Below, one piece after another: positions 1-8,062 of a stretch of DNA of 33,739 nucleotides. Each line of letters starts with the position of its first letter. Positions within the stretch are counted from its first letter, which is position 1. Source of the DNA: a virus. A program made the position numbers and the translations under genes. The stretch covers positions 1 to 33,739 of the IMG/VR virus record IMGVR_UViG_3300009103_001982. One strand, written 5' to 3'. The notes below the pieces were generated by a model. That model ran no database searches. It saw only the letters and a list, made by a program, of their open reading frames with translations, and was not told the origin of the DNA.

Positions 1-2376
1 ACTATCAGTCGTAGCTTTTTCAATTTCGCTTGCCGCACGGTTCCTTAAGTAGTATGTACTTTTTAATCCAAGCTTTTTAGCATGAAAATAAAGATCATTT
101 AAGTATTTTAACGAAGTTTTATTATTAAACAAGTTTAAACTTTGCCCCATATCTATCCATTTTTGTCTAGCTGCCCCGCATTCAAGCAGCTTGAACTGAT
201 CATGGTCAAAGGCTGTGCAGTAGCGCGACTTTAGGTCTTCTGGAATATCACCATTTAAGCGCATTAGGTCACCATCCACAGCTTTTATGGCGTCGATCAT
301 TCCCTGATTCCATATATTTCTTTCTCGGCATTCTTTGATGAACCACTCATTTACTATAGTAAGGTTGCCACTCTTGTTCTCATATACAAATAACACAGAA
401 AAATCCGGCTCAATACATGGTGAACAACCTTGTATGTAAGAGATTGTCGCCGTCGGCGCAATAGCCATTGTATTACTGTTTCTCATTCCGTGTTCTTTAA
501 TGTGAGCGCGAACTTCTTTCCAGTCTAGGTCTGGGCAATATTTTTTTCCTCTATGCAAGATGGGTTTATAGTCTCCTAGGTATTCCATTAAGTTTTTGTA
601 CGTATCAGAAGGTAACGTATCTCTATCCCAGAGAGACCCTTCGTACGTAGAGTACTTTCCTTTCTCTTTAGAAAGCTTGCTGGAATTTAAAATGCAATGA
701 TAAGAAATAAATTCATAAAGCTCGTCAGAAAATTTAATAGCATCATCAGACGAAAAATTTACTTTATACGAATGGAATACGTCTGCCCAACCCATGCTCC
801 CGGCTCCGACAGGACGATGAGATAGATTCGCTTTTTCTGCTTCGGCGGTTGGGTAAAAGTTTAAATCAATTACGTTATCTAGCATACGCATTTGTACCGC
901 TATTGTTTTTGATAATTTTTTAAAATCTAGTTTTCCGTTTTGTTTCAGGTGCTCCTTGAGGTTTACAGAGCTTAGGTTGCATACCGCTGTCTCTCCTATC
1001 TCTGACTTGTCGCCGTGCTTGAATTGAGAGGGTTTGGTATGCAGGAAAATTTCAGTACATAAGTTAGAGCTATGAATAACACCTTTATGAGAATTTGAAT
1101 AACGCATATTGGCGCTATCTTTAAAAGTCATCCAAGGGTGGCCTGTTTCGAAAAGGGTTCTCAGCATTTTCTTCCACAGTTCTTTTGCGCTTATTGTACG
1201 GAAGTTTGATAATTCTCCGTTCCTTGCCATGGTACAGTATTTTTTGTACCGTTTATCGAAATCGCTTCCATAGAGCTCGTGTAGGTCTCTAACGTCAGAA
1301 GGAGAAAACAGGTACCAGTCTTTATCTTTTTCTACATAATCAAAAAATAAATTAGGCAGCCAGTTGGCGGTATTCATGTCATGACACCTGCGGCGTTCAT
1401 CGCCAGTATTCTTTTTTAGGTCAAGGAAGTCTTCTATATCTAAGTGCCAAGGCTCGAGATAAGCACAACCAGCGCCGGGCCGCTTACCGCCTTGGTTAAC
1501 TGCGACAAGTAGATCGTTATAAATTTTAAGCCAAGGTACAAGCCCGCTAGAAGTCCCATTTGTTCCCTTGATGTGAGACCCAGAAGAACGAAAATTAGTG
1601 ACATCAAAGCCTAGCCCTCCTGCATATTTAGATTTTCTTGCTTCTTGCCAAGCGCCTTCAAATATGCCATCGATGCTGTCATCGAAAGTGTTGAGATAGC
1701 AAGAACTAAGCTGACTGTGAGTAGTCCCGCTATTAAAAAGAGTGGGTGTAGAAGGGCATAGTAAAAATTTAGAAATGGTTTCATAGAATTCTATAGCTTT
1801 TTGTTCTTTATTTTTTTCGTTAAGCGCGAGCCCCATAGCTACTCTCATCCAGAATGACTGAGGGGCCTCTAGTCTCCTGTCTCTAACACGAAGGAGGTAA
1901 CGATCATAAAGGGTTTGAAGCCCAAGGTATTTAAATTTAAAATCCCTGCATAACTTAAGAGACTCAGAAAGTTTTTTTAAATCAAAGTCTAAAAGTTTTT
2001 CAGATAGGATACCTTCTTTCGTTAGAAGTTTTATGTTTTTAACAAAGGCTAGGCGATACTGATGCTCAAAGGCTTCCTTGTCTACACTGCTGCCAAATAC
2101 TTCTTTATGAATATTAAAAAGCAAAAGCTTAGAAGCGACGAAATTGTAATTAGGTTCCTTTTCAATTTTTTGGCGAGCAGATAAAATGAGAGCTTTGTCT
2201 ATTTCTTTTGTGGTAATTTTATCATAAAGCTGAACATGGGCGTCAAGAACTACCTCGCTTGCTGAGACACCCTCTAGGTTTTTACATGCTCTTTCTGCGC
2301 ACAGGTTGATTTTGTTAATGTCTAGGTCTTGGAGCCGACCGTTCCTTTTTTTGACATAAATTACTGAGTCGCTCAT
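1..2376 (-). CDS. nrdA: Ribonucleoside-diphosphate reductase, alpha (large) subunit, class I; 3' end beyond window
   Basis: This enzyme reduces ribonucleoside diphosphates to deoxyribonucleotides in the cytoplasm, supplying phage DNA synthesis. The 792 visible codons start at ATG 2376-2374 and run off the left edge, so the C-terminal redox-cysteine tail is not seen. An N-terminal ATP-cone-like segment (roughly residues 5-95) is followed by the catalytic barrel. Landmarks are SSCYLNT (first redox cysteine), GGLGFDVTNFRSSG, NQGGKRPGAG, the active-site NLCTEI (Asn-Cys-Glu), AVCNLSSVNL (second redox cysteine) and APTATISYIQG near the substrate phosphate site. No intein or intron interrupts the visible part. 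It lies 63 bases downstream of the GT/methyltransferase gene in a leftward operon. The beta subunit is presumably further left. Confidence 0.96.
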   Translation of the reverse strand, partial: MSDSVIYVKKRNGRLQDLDINKINLCAERACKNLEGVSASEVVLDAHVQLYDKITTKEIDKALILSARQKIEKEPNYNFVASKLLLFNIHKEVFGSSVDKEAFEHQYRLAFVKNIKLLTKEGILSEKLLDFDLKKLSESLKLCRDFKFKYLGLQTLYDRYLLRVRDRRLEAPQSFWMRVAMGLALNEKNKEQKAIEFYETISKFLLCPSTPTLFNSGTTHSQLSSCYLNTFDDSIDGIFEGAWQEARKSKYAGGLGFDVTNFRSSGSHIKGTNGTSSGLVPWLKIYNDLLVAVNQGGKRPGAGCAYLEPWHLDIEDFLDLKKNTGDERRRCHDMNTANWLPNLFFDYVEKDKDWYLFSPSDVRDLHELYGSDFDKRYKKYCTMARNGELSNFRTISAKELWKKMLRTLFETGHPWMTFKDSANMRYSNSHKGVIHSSNLCTEIFLHTKPSQFKHGDKSEIGETAVCNLSSVNLKEHLKQNGKLDFKKLSKTIAVQMRMLDNVIDLNFYPTAEAEKANLSHRPVGAGSMGWADVFHSYKVNFSSDDAIKFSDELYEFISYHCILNSSKLSKEKGKYSTYEGSLWDRDTLPSDTYKNLMEYLGDYKPILHRGKKYCPDLDWKEVRAHIKEHGMRNSNTMAIAPTATISYIQGCSPCIEPDFSVLFVYENKSGNLTIVNEWFIKECRERNIWNQGMIDAIKAVDGDLMRLNGDIPEDLKSRYCTAFDHDQFKLLECGAARQKWIDMGQSLNLFNNKTSLKYLNDLYFHAKKLGLKSTYYLRNRAASEIEKATTDS

Positions 2377-2439
2377 TTCTAAAGTGCCTACTTTACTAAT
2401 AGTACATGTTTTTTTTAAGAGGGGAAGAATAAAAAACAA

Positions 2440-3720
2440 TTAAATACGACGGCCATGCGGAACTAATACCTCTGGGTCATCAGGAAGCCTTACAAGGTGA
2501 GCCTTTGTGTAAACTATATTGTGATACTTATGGAAGTCGTTTGGGTGGTAATCCAATATTCTATTTAACTGGAATTTAACTGGAGTCCCTATGAATTGTG
2601 CTTGCTGTGCTTGTGTATAATACCAAAAACTATTGCTGTTCCAGAAACTAACATGAGTAGGATCTTGAAAGGCTCCTCGGCCATCAGTGCTTGGAACCTC
2701 AATAATTGCCCAACCCAATGGAGCGAGGCACCTGTGAATTTCTTTCATGGTGTTTATCGGGTCTTTCATGTGTTCTAGGGCGTCTTGCGCTCGGAATACG
2801 CCAACAGACCCATCTTCGAAAGGCCAGTTTGGTTCATCCAAGTCAAATACGATATCATCATTATTTAGCTTTCTTTTATCTATGCCTATAAATCCCTCTG
2901 GCTTATTATTACAAGAGCAGAGATCAACTTTCTTTAAGTTATTTATGTCCGCCCATTTAGAGGCCATAGCAAATATATACTTATCGTGAAGCTCGTGGGT
3001 TTTTTCTTGGATTTTTTTATTTTTTTCACCGTAAGCCGTATTGTCTTCGTGGTAAAAATATTTATATAATGGTTTGTCTACTCTAGCGCAGGTTCCGTGT
3101 ATGTATGTCCTGCAAATTAAATCGTAATCATCGCATATATCTAATTCAATATCGTGCCCCCCGATAGAATGATAGAAATCTTGTTTCCAAGCTCTTACGT
3201 GGTCAGGCGCATACCAGATATAAGAAAACGCAACAGCAGAAGGCTCGTGAGTAGGGTGGTATTTCTTTCCATCTTCTTCTACTACCGACCAGCCGAACTG
3301 AGCATTAAACGGTGTTTGAAAAACTTCCTCACCATCTTCCGGATTAAGCCTTACAGCGAAGTCGTCGGAGTAAACAAAATCTGCTCCAGTTGCTTTAAAT
3401 TTTTTATCGAGCTCTTCAAGGCAGTTGGGTTCTAGTTCGTCGTCGTGATCAAGCTCTACTAATATTTCACCTGAAGAAGCATTGCAGCATTCATTTTTAA
3501 GGTACCCAATGTTGCTGTTGTCGACCTGAAAGAATTCTACAAAGCGATATTTAATTTTCGTTCCTTTAAGCTTTGCTTCTAGAACTTCTCTTTCCTTGAG
3601 TGCCGCATTATTAAGCAGTACTATCCATTCAAAGTCTTTAAAAGTTTGGGCTTCAAGGCTTTTAATTGGTCTATCAATGCGACTTAAGTCGTGCGAGGGT
3701 GTAAATACGGAAAATCTCAT
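2440..3720 (-). CDS. Fusion of GT-A (family 2-like) glycosyltransferase with a SAM-methyltransferase-like domain
   Basis: A 426-residue protein with two parts. Residues 1 to about 230 look like a family 2 glycosyltransferase: an N-terminal FSVFTPSHDL nucleotide-binding strand, SLEAQTFKDFEWIVL, and the metal/UDP-binding DHDDE at 91-95. From about residue 264 the pattern changes to a class I methyltransferase of the type found in phage and capsule clusters: FIGIDKRKLN, WPFEDGSVGVFRAQDALEHM, IHRCLAPLGWAIIEVPS. The glycine-rich motif I is degenerate (DLCSCNNKPEG), so SAM binding is uncertain. The start ATG overlaps the stop of the upstream FmdB-like gene (ATGA), which indicates translational coupling. 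It probably modifies and extends a glycan; the acceptor is unknown. Confidence 0.85.
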   Translation of the reverse strand: MRFSVFTPSHDLSRIDRPIKSLEAQTFKDFEWIVLLNNAALKEREVLEAKLKGTKIKYRFVEFFQVDNSNIGYLKNECCNASSGEILVELDHDDELEPNCLEELDKKFKATGADFVYSDDFAVRLNPEDGEEVFQTPFNAQFGWSVVEEDGKKYHPTHEPSAVAFSYIWYAPDHVRAWKQDFYHSIGGHDIELDICDDYDLICRTYIHGTCARVDKPLYKYFYHEDNTAYGEKNKKIQEKTHELHDKYIFAMASKWADINNLKKVDLCSCNNKPEGFIGIDKRKLNNDDIVFDLDEPNWPFEDGSVGVFRAQDALEHMKDPINTMKEIHRCLAPLGWAIIEVPSTDGRGAFQDPTHVSFWNSNSFWYYTQAQQAQFIGTPVKFQLNRILDYHPNDFHKYHNIVYTKAHLVRLPDDPEVLVPHGRRI

Positions 3721-4061
3721 TTGTTTTTAAGTGGGTGGGGTTTACCTGTCTTTTTTTCGTAGTTTGTTACAGTTTTTTGCTTTACTGGGTCAAGTCCTGC
3801 GGACTTTTCTCTTTTGTTACTTAGCTCCTTAGAGAGGTCCATCATGTCTCCCGCTGTCATACCTGTTTTAGCTGTTGCTCTCATGAAGTCATCTTTAGAA
3901 AATGGGTCCATGCCAGCAGAGTCTATGGCGGTGTTGGGGGCAGAGAATAGTCTTTCCCATTCAACGCCCTCTTCATCAATGTAGATATGGTCTTCTTTCA
4001 TCTTTTGAACGACTTCTATCGTTTCTCCTGTGTCTGGGTGGATGTATTCGTAAGTTGGCAT
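3717..4061 (-). CDS. FmdB-like small protein lacking its zinc cysteines
   Basis: 114 residues. The first residues, MPTYEYIHPDTGE, match the start of FmdB-type zinc-ribbon proteins (MPTYEYxCxxCG), but the two CxxC pairs that bind zinc in that family are absent; the protein has no cysteine at all. The first 45 residues would form the small beta fold. The rest is charged and Met-rich (TAKTGMTAGDMMDLSKEL) and probably helical. The gene sits between two glycosyltransferase genes, 5 bases after the upstream stop and overlapping the next start. FmdB proteins are called putative regulators; the role of this cysteine-free phage form is unknown. Confidence 0.7.
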   Translation of the reverse strand: MPTYEYIHPDTGETIEVVQKMKEDHIYIDEEGVEWERLFSAPNTAIDSAGMDPFSKDDFMRATAKTGMTAGDMMDLSKELSNKREKSAGLDPVKQKTVTNYEKKTGKPHPLKNK

Positions 4062-4066
4062 TTTTT

Positions 4067-5140
4067 TTATAGTTTGTCTAGGAGTTCGTCTAAGGTTTTT
4101 TCGTAAGTAAAGTTACGTTGTAGTTGGATTCCGTATTCATTAATTGGTTCTGTCTCGCACCGTTTAATTGCCCTATCACATGCGTCTAGAAAATCGTCTT
4201 CTTCCCAGTCGAAAAAATTTCCCTGATTGAAGAGCTCTCCTTGTTTAAAGAATTTTCCGTCATGCGAATCGATAGTTCCTTTTGGTTCGACTAATACACT
4301 ATTGGTTTCATCCGCCCATTCTTTGTATCCGTGAGCGTTTAATATGATAGCATGTTTCCCGAGGGCTGTAGACTGAAACTCTGGTAACCCCCATCCTTCT
4401 CCACCTGACATGCCGATTATTATGTCTGAAGAATTAAGGAAGTCGTTATAGTCCTTGTTTGATGGAATATATCCTACAAAATGAATATTGAAAAAATCTT
4501 TATTTTCTAAAGTCCATTTAAAAAGCTCGGCATTTTCTTCTTCGGAGAAAAAATTATTATATATACAACATTGTAAATAGTATTTCTTGTTATTACCGTA
4601 TTTCTTAGCCCAAGATTGAATTATCTTTTTGTGGTGTTTTCTTTTTTCAAATTTTCCACACAGGTTAAAAACAATTCTATCGTCATTAAAATATTTTTTA
4701 TTAATTATTTGAAAGCTATTTACATCAAAGCCGAGAGGTACTACTTCCGCATCCACTCCAAAGGATTTGAATACTTCGGCGGTATATTTGTTGGTAACAA
4801 GGGTTCTGTTGTTCTTTATTACATTAACTTCTTGATCCGTAAGAGAATCTGTTTCGTGAAACGTAAGAAGTGTTTGCTTCTCACTAAACGAAAGAAGCGA
4901 ACCGCTCAGGTGCCATATTTTAAGACACGGATTTTTTCTATCGTGTAAGAAAGCTTTCTTTACACAAGATTCAATCCAAGATTCGAATTCTGCAGAGCGA
5001 TTTTGGTGTTCTAAGGAAATAGATCCACCCGCTGGAAAAAGCGGGGGACCTAGTTCCCTTTTATGAAGAACCCTTAGTATAGCTGTGCTAACTTGTCCGA
5101 AAGAACTTGGGTTAATCGGAGCGTTGATAGCAAAGCGCAT
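4067..5140 (-). CDS. GT-B fold glycosyltransferase (family 1/4-like)
   Basis: 357 residues. The C-terminal half carries the GT-B donor-site signature: FNLCGKFEKRKHHKKIIQSW (about 158-177), a FVGYIPSNKDYNDFLNSSD segment, then IGMSGGEGWGLPEFQSTALGK (242-262), where the glutamates and EGWG loop bind the nucleotide-sugar, followed by HGYKEWAD. The N-terminal half is a less conserved acceptor domain with HLSGSLLSF and LTFHETDSL. It transfers a sugar from a nucleotide-sugar donor, probably retaining stereochemistry; donor and acceptor are not predictable. It starts 3 bases after the 94-residue gene's stop, in the operon read from the promoter at 5465-5438. Confidence 0.88.
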   Translation of the reverse strand: MRFAINAPINPSSFGQVSTAILRVLHKRELGPPLFPAGGSISLEHQNRSAEFESWIESCVKKAFLHDRKNPCLKIWHLSGSLLSFSEKQTLLTFHETDSLTDQEVNVIKNNRTLVTNKYTAEVFKSFGVDAEVVPLGFDVNSFQIINKKYFNDDRIVFNLCGKFEKRKHHKKIIQSWAKKYGNNKKYYLQCCIYNNFFSEEENAELFKWTLENKDFFNIHFVGYIPSNKDYNDFLNSSDIIIGMSGGEGWGLPEFQSTALGKHAIILNAHGYKEWADETNSVLVEPKGTIDSHDGKFFKQGELFNQGNFFDWEEDDFLDACDRAIKRCETEPINEYGIQLQRNFTYEKTLDELLDKL

Positions 5141-5143
5141 ATA

Positions 5144-5428
5144 TTAAAGCACTTCTTCGTCTGCCAACGCAGGTTCCTGACTAGGAGCCTCTTTAGGTCC
5201 ATTACCCGTAGGGCGTGCGTCATCTACGGTATAAATTCGAAAATCTGGGTGATTATCTTTGTTTTTATGCCTGTTAGAAAAAACGACGACCTTAAGGAGC
5301 TTTTCTTCTCCATAATCATCAATTTTTACGTGACCAGAAAAGTATTTTTGAGACGGGCTTTCTTTTTTCCACAGCGCGCCTACTTCTCTTTTCTGCCAAT
5401 CAGTTTTAGCTTTGTTTTCTTCACTCAT
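5144..5428 (-). CDS. Conserved phage protein, 94 aa, unknown function
   Basis: A small charged protein beginning MSEENKAKTDWQKREVGALW with a beta-rich centre (KYFSGHVKIDDYGEEKLLKVVVFSN) ending in PDFRIY. The pattern 'W-xx-RE-x-GALW ... KYxSGHVK ... PDFRIY' recurs in many marine phages and faintly resembles DUF736 proteins, but no function is known. The C-terminal 20 residues are acidic and Pro-rich, probably disordered. It is the first gene of the leftward operon; its ATG lies 9 bases downstream of the -10 of a near-consensus promoter. Confidence 0.75.
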   Translation of the reverse strand: MSEENKAKTDWQKREVGALWKKESPSQKYFSGHVKIDDYGEEKLLKVVVFSNRHKNKDNHPDFRIYTVDDARPTGNGPKEAPSQEPALADEEVL

Positions 5429-5437
5429 ACTGCCTAA

Positions 5438-5465
5438 AGTATAATGTGTTTTTTTAAGTTGTCAA
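5438..5465 (-). promoter_or_regulatory. Sigma-70-like promoter of the leftward glycosyltransferase/nrdA operon
   Basis: On the minus strand TTGACA (5465-5460), a 16-base spacer and TATACT (5443-5438) precede the ATG at 5428 by 9 bases. Transcription would begin almost at the start codon. The -35 overlaps the stop codon of the upstream sigma-like gene. Confidence 0.7.
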
Positions 5466-6073
5466 ATCATATCTTGAAAATTTGTTGAAGTTATTTTTTT
5501 TCTTAATATTTCCTTGCCTCGTTGGTGTAGGTTAATGGCGGTTTGTGTGCTCGTTTTAATTTTTTTTGCTATAAAGCTCCATGTGGGTTTCTTTTTTTCT
5601 TTAAAATTATCGAAATATCTTAACTTAAACACCTTTGCTATTCGCTTATCCTTAAGGTTATTTAATATATTGAAAATATATTCTTTATCATGTTCAAACT
5701 TGCTTGTTTGGTCATGCATTTCCTTCGAGCGAGACTCTATGGTAAGAGTTAAGAGATCTTCTTCAGAGGTTATGAGTCTTTTGTTAGAGTTAATTAAAGT
5801 AAGGCAATAATATTTCGTGCAATTCCCTAGCCAAGTAGAAAATTTAGTTTTTTTATTATTTTTGTAAGAAAGTATAGCTTTGAATATCACAAAGTCTTTG
5901 TTCTCTATAACATCACTCCTTCTGAATCCTTTGGTCAGAGCTATGGGAACATAGTTCTGGCATATTTTATAGAAAAGTTTTTCATGGCGAGATGAGAGAG
6001 TCTTATAGCTTTCGTTACAGCCTGTCTTTTTAATTTTACTTATTAAGATTGAGTCTGTTTGTTGTTTTTTCAT
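5462..6073 (-). CDS. Sigma-70-like RNA polymerase sigma factor (phage type)
   Basis: 203 residues from ATG 6073-6071. An upstream in-frame ATG at 6115 would add 14 residues lying wholly inside the kinase gene, so the shorter form is preferred. Residues about 20-95 look like sigma region 2 (SSRHEKLFYKICQNYVPIAL, then FSTWLGNCTKYYCLTLIN, the core-binding/-10 helices). Residues about 140-195 look like region 4: LRYFDNFKEKKKPTWSFIAKKIKTSTQTAINLHQRGKEILRKK, a helix-turn-helix for the -35. It would redirect host RNA polymerase to phage promoters. It overlaps the end of the dNMP kinase gene by 38 bases, so the two are coupled. It could instead be a divergent late-type sigma such as T4 gp55; the subclass is not resolvable here. 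Confidence 0.7.
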   Translation of the reverse strand: MKKQQTDSILISKIKKTGCNESYKTLSSRHEKLFYKICQNYVPIALTKGFRRSDVIENKDFVIFKAILSYKNNKKTKFSTWLGNCTKYYCLTLINSNKRLITSEEDLLTLTIESRSKEMHDQTSKFEHDKEYIFNILNNLKDKRIAKVFKLRYFDNFKEKKKPTWSFIAKKIKTSTQTAINLHQRGKEILRKKITSTNFQDMI

Positions 6074-6713
6074 GGTCCACAAGCCAGTCGATAAAGTTAT
6101 CAATGTAACTTCCAAGCTTGTCTATTTGACCATTTTTAATAAACTCCCATTCAATTTGGAAGTCACTTTTTTCTTTAATTATTGGGTCGTTTCTGGCTTC
6201 TTCAGAGTTGACCGGAGCTTTAAATAACCTCAGTAGGTTTTCATTTTTCTCTTCAGGGATCCAAAGTTCTCTTGGGTCGTTGAACATTTCGGCTGCTACA
6301 GCTCTTTGGTACTCAAATTGAGAAATGTGTACGAGAATTCCGTTTAGCTCATTTTTTAACCAACTTACTTCATCGTTTTCATATTCGTCATAACGTATAT
6401 CAGTAACAATCTTGAATCCAGAGCGCTTATCGTTTATTAAAGTATCATTTAATTTATTTATCCAGTGGCGTCCCTTTGATGCGTGTCGCTTTGTTGTTCC
6501 GTGAAATACCAAGAACGGTCTTATAATTTCCTTTTCTTCTCTGGAACAATCAACGGAATCAATGCCATAATGCATTCGTGTCCATTGATTTACTTCTTTT
6601 TTTAGCTCGTTCGCTAGAGAGTACTTTTTGCACGGAAGTCTTTCAGACAGAAGATCATAAAATGTATCTTTGCCTGCTCCCGCTACTCCGGATATACCAA
6701 TTACTGTATTCAT
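6036..6713 (-). CDS. Deoxynucleoside monophosphate kinase-like P-loop NTPase
   Basis: 225 residues with a P-loop at residues 9-17 (GVAGAGKDT) directly after the first beta strand. A Walker-B-like strand follows later (FKIVTDIRYDEYENDE). The length and the internal RHASKGRHWINKL segment fit phage dNMP kinases of the T4 gene 1 type, which phosphorylate dTMP, dGMP and modified dCMP to diphosphates. ATG 6713 is preceded by AGGA at good spacing. Its 3' end overlaps the sigma-like gene. Function fits the nucleotide genes in the window (NrdA, dCMP deaminase, ThyX). Which nucleotides it uses cannot be told. Confidence 0.8.
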   Translation of the reverse strand: MNTVIGISGVAGAGKDTFYDLLSERLPCKKYSLANELKKEVNQWTRMHYGIDSVDCSREEKEIIRPFLVFHGTTKRHASKGRHWINKLNDTLINDKRSGFKIVTDIRYDEYENDEVSWLKNELNGILVHISQFEYQRAVAAEMFNDPRELWIPEEKNENLLRLFKAPVNSEEARNDPIIKEKSDFQIEWEFIKNGQIDKLGSYIDNFIDWLVDHEKTTNRLNLNK

Positions 6714-6739
6714 AATGTTCCTGTATAATATATAAAAAT

Positions 6740-7215
6740 TATTTAAACTTTAAATCTAACAATCTTCGTGTATGACTGCTTATCCTTTAAATTTTTCCAC
6801 TGGGTTGAGAAAGCCTGAAAAGGCTTTCGAGATAAGAACATAGCTGTCCACTTGGAAATAAATTTTACTTTTAACAAAGCCGCTTTAGTCCTGCGCGTTA
6901 ACCTCTTTTAGTCTCGCTCACTGACTTGTTAAACTATGGAGCTCTTCCCTTCTGCGGTGGGACTTTTCTTTTGACTGCTTATCCTTTTTCCTCTTGGGAG
7001 GATGAAGTTTCTAGCTTAAGTATTTCTACTTACATTAGCCTCAACTGCCGCTTTTTCCCGAAATAACAGCGAACTTATTAGGTTCAATTGGCTAAGGTCT
7101 TTTTACGGGCCTGTGGTCTCTTACGAGTTCGTGTGAGGCTTACCCTCACAAGCTGTTTCACCGCTAACAAAGAACTGAGGAAAGTTTAACATGGTTTTTA
7201 GCCAACGCAAGGTTT
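6740..7215 (-). ncRNA. Candidate large structured non-coding RNA (about 470 nt)
   Basis: A gene-free stretch with no ORF of substance but many stems. These are a 7-bp hairpin at 6809-6815/6822-6828; CCTC/GAGG at 6990-7001; a 6-bp stem 7017-7022/7027-7032 whose loop on the minus strand is a GAAA tetraloop; a 7-bp stem 7132-7138/7144-7150; and a 9-bp long-range pairing 6927-6935 with 7183-7191. A perfect 16-base direct repeat is embedded. The GAAA loop and the leftward neighbours favour the minus strand. It lacks recognisable tmRNA, RNase P or group I intron cores. Large ornate phage RNAs such as GOLLD or ROOL are possible relatives, unproven. No terminator is seen. Confidence 0.5.
6773..6987. 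repeat. Perfect 16-base direct repeat pair inside the candidate RNA
   Basis: TGACTGCTTATCCTTT occurs at 6773-6788 and 6972-6987, 199 bases apart. On the minus strand it reads AAAGGATAAGCAGTCA. The spacing suggests two equivalent modules of the RNA or a duplication; no transposase or integrase is near. Confidence 0.85.
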
Positions 7216-7219
7216 TATA

Positions 7220-7669
7220 TTAAGATTCTTCTTCGTTGTTGTTTTCTCCAGAGATTATCGCTTCTTTTTCTAAAACTTTTTGTTTATAAAAATGAACGAC
7301 ATGAACAAGGTTTCTTATGTCTTTCTCTTGAATGGAAGAAGTTTGACAAAGGTCAGTACTATCCTCAATAATAGTGCAGAATTCATTGATTTCACCTGCT
7401 ACGAATTTGGCTGTCCACGGTCCAAGGTCGACATTCTGCTGGAAAGCGTCCATGTGTTTTTCGAGAATATAATATTTCTTATCTCCGTAGTCTTTGGAGG
7501 CGATCAATTGCATTTCTTCTAGCTTTTCTAGGGCTATTTTAAAAGCAACCATGGTTTCTTCTTCGTTATCTACTATGGGTAAGACCTTTTTTAGATCCCT
7601 GCCCATTTCAAATGAATCCGTCTTCTCAAACCACGTAAAAAGCTCGTTGGATGCGTCCTGTATTGTCAT
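7220..7669 (-). CDS. Unknown acidic protein, 149 aa
   Basis: The frame is open from a TTG at 7729, but the first ATG is at 7669; it is chosen because the extra 20 codons would need a TTG start and would overlap the divergent promoter region. The protein is helical, beginning MTIQDASNELFTWFEKTD, and ends in an acidic NNNEEES tail. No motif is recognised. It is transcribed leftward, toward the structured non-coding region, and is divergent from the gene at 7754. Confidence 0.6.
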   Translation of the reverse strand: MTIQDASNELFTWFEKTDSFEMGRDLKKVLPIVDNEEETMVAFKIALEKLEEMQLIASKDYGDKKYYILEKHMDAFQQNVDLGPWTAKFVAGEINEFCTIIEDSTDLCQTSSIQEKDIRNLVHVVHFYKQKVLEKEAIISGENNNEEES

Positions 7670-7717
7670 ATTATAAATATAATAATCTAAAAACCCTCGT
7701 AAATCCAATAAAATCTC

Positions 7718-7745
7718 TTGACTTTTCAAAAAAACTAGTTAATCT
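7718..7745 (+). promoter_or_regulatory. Promoter, leaderless type, for the 102-aa gene
   Basis: TTGACT (7718-7723), 16-base spacer, TAATCT (7740-7745), then 8 bases to ATG 7754. The 14 bases TAATCTTAATTAAG spanning -10 to start are repeated exactly before the gene at 24299. Confidence 0.65.
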
Positions 7746-7753
7746 TAATTAAG

Positions 7754-8062
7754 ATGACAAATACAAAAGTTAAACTTCCCCAGCGGGGCCGTCCACCTGT
7801 AGATATTGACTGGCCAGATGTTGTTTTTACAGCTCAGGACGTAGTGGATACTTCTACGAAAAAAGTATCTAGAGTGACAATTCACAGTAAACTAAACAAA
7901 GCGGTGGATACTGGCACTCTTACGGTCGTAGGTGTTTCTAAATCTAGCAACGGTAGACCTCGGGTAAAATACAAGAAAACAGAAACAGATACTACTTCCT
8001 GTGTAGTGCCCGAGCCCGTGGGGGAGGCGGAAGAAGATGGAAAAAAGGCCTACATGGCATAG
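7754..8062 (+). CDS. Putative winged-helix-like DNA-binding protein, 102 aa
   Basis: Begins with a basic segment (KLPQRGRPPVDIDWPD) resembling an AT-hook/linker. It continues with FTAQDVVDTSTKKVSRVTIHSKLNKAVDTGTL, which looks like a helix-turn-helix with the recognition helix starting at VTIHSKL, and a wing-like VVGVSKSSNGRPRVKY. The C-terminus is acidic. I infer nucleic-acid binding from this layout only; no family is named with certainty. Its end overlaps the start of the dCMP deaminase gene by 26 bases, suggesting one transcript from the promoter at 7718-7745. Confidence 0.6.
   Translation: MTNTKVKLPQRGRPPVDIDWPDVVFTAQDVVDTSTKKVSRVTIHSKLNKAVDTGTLTVVGVSKSSNGRPRVKYKKTETDTTSCVVPEPVGEAEEDGKKAYMA

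Noticed and set aside
2596-3435. Several short plus-strand frames across the GT/methyltransferase gene
   Set aside because: They are antisense shadows of a gene with clear motifs; none has domain content or a start signal.
6720-7219. tmRNA, RNase P RNA or group I intron in the non-coding region
   Set aside because: No tmRNA acceptor/tag frame, RNase P conserved regions or group I P/Q/R/S core was found; short matches (CAGTGAGCGA, GACTAAA) are isolated.
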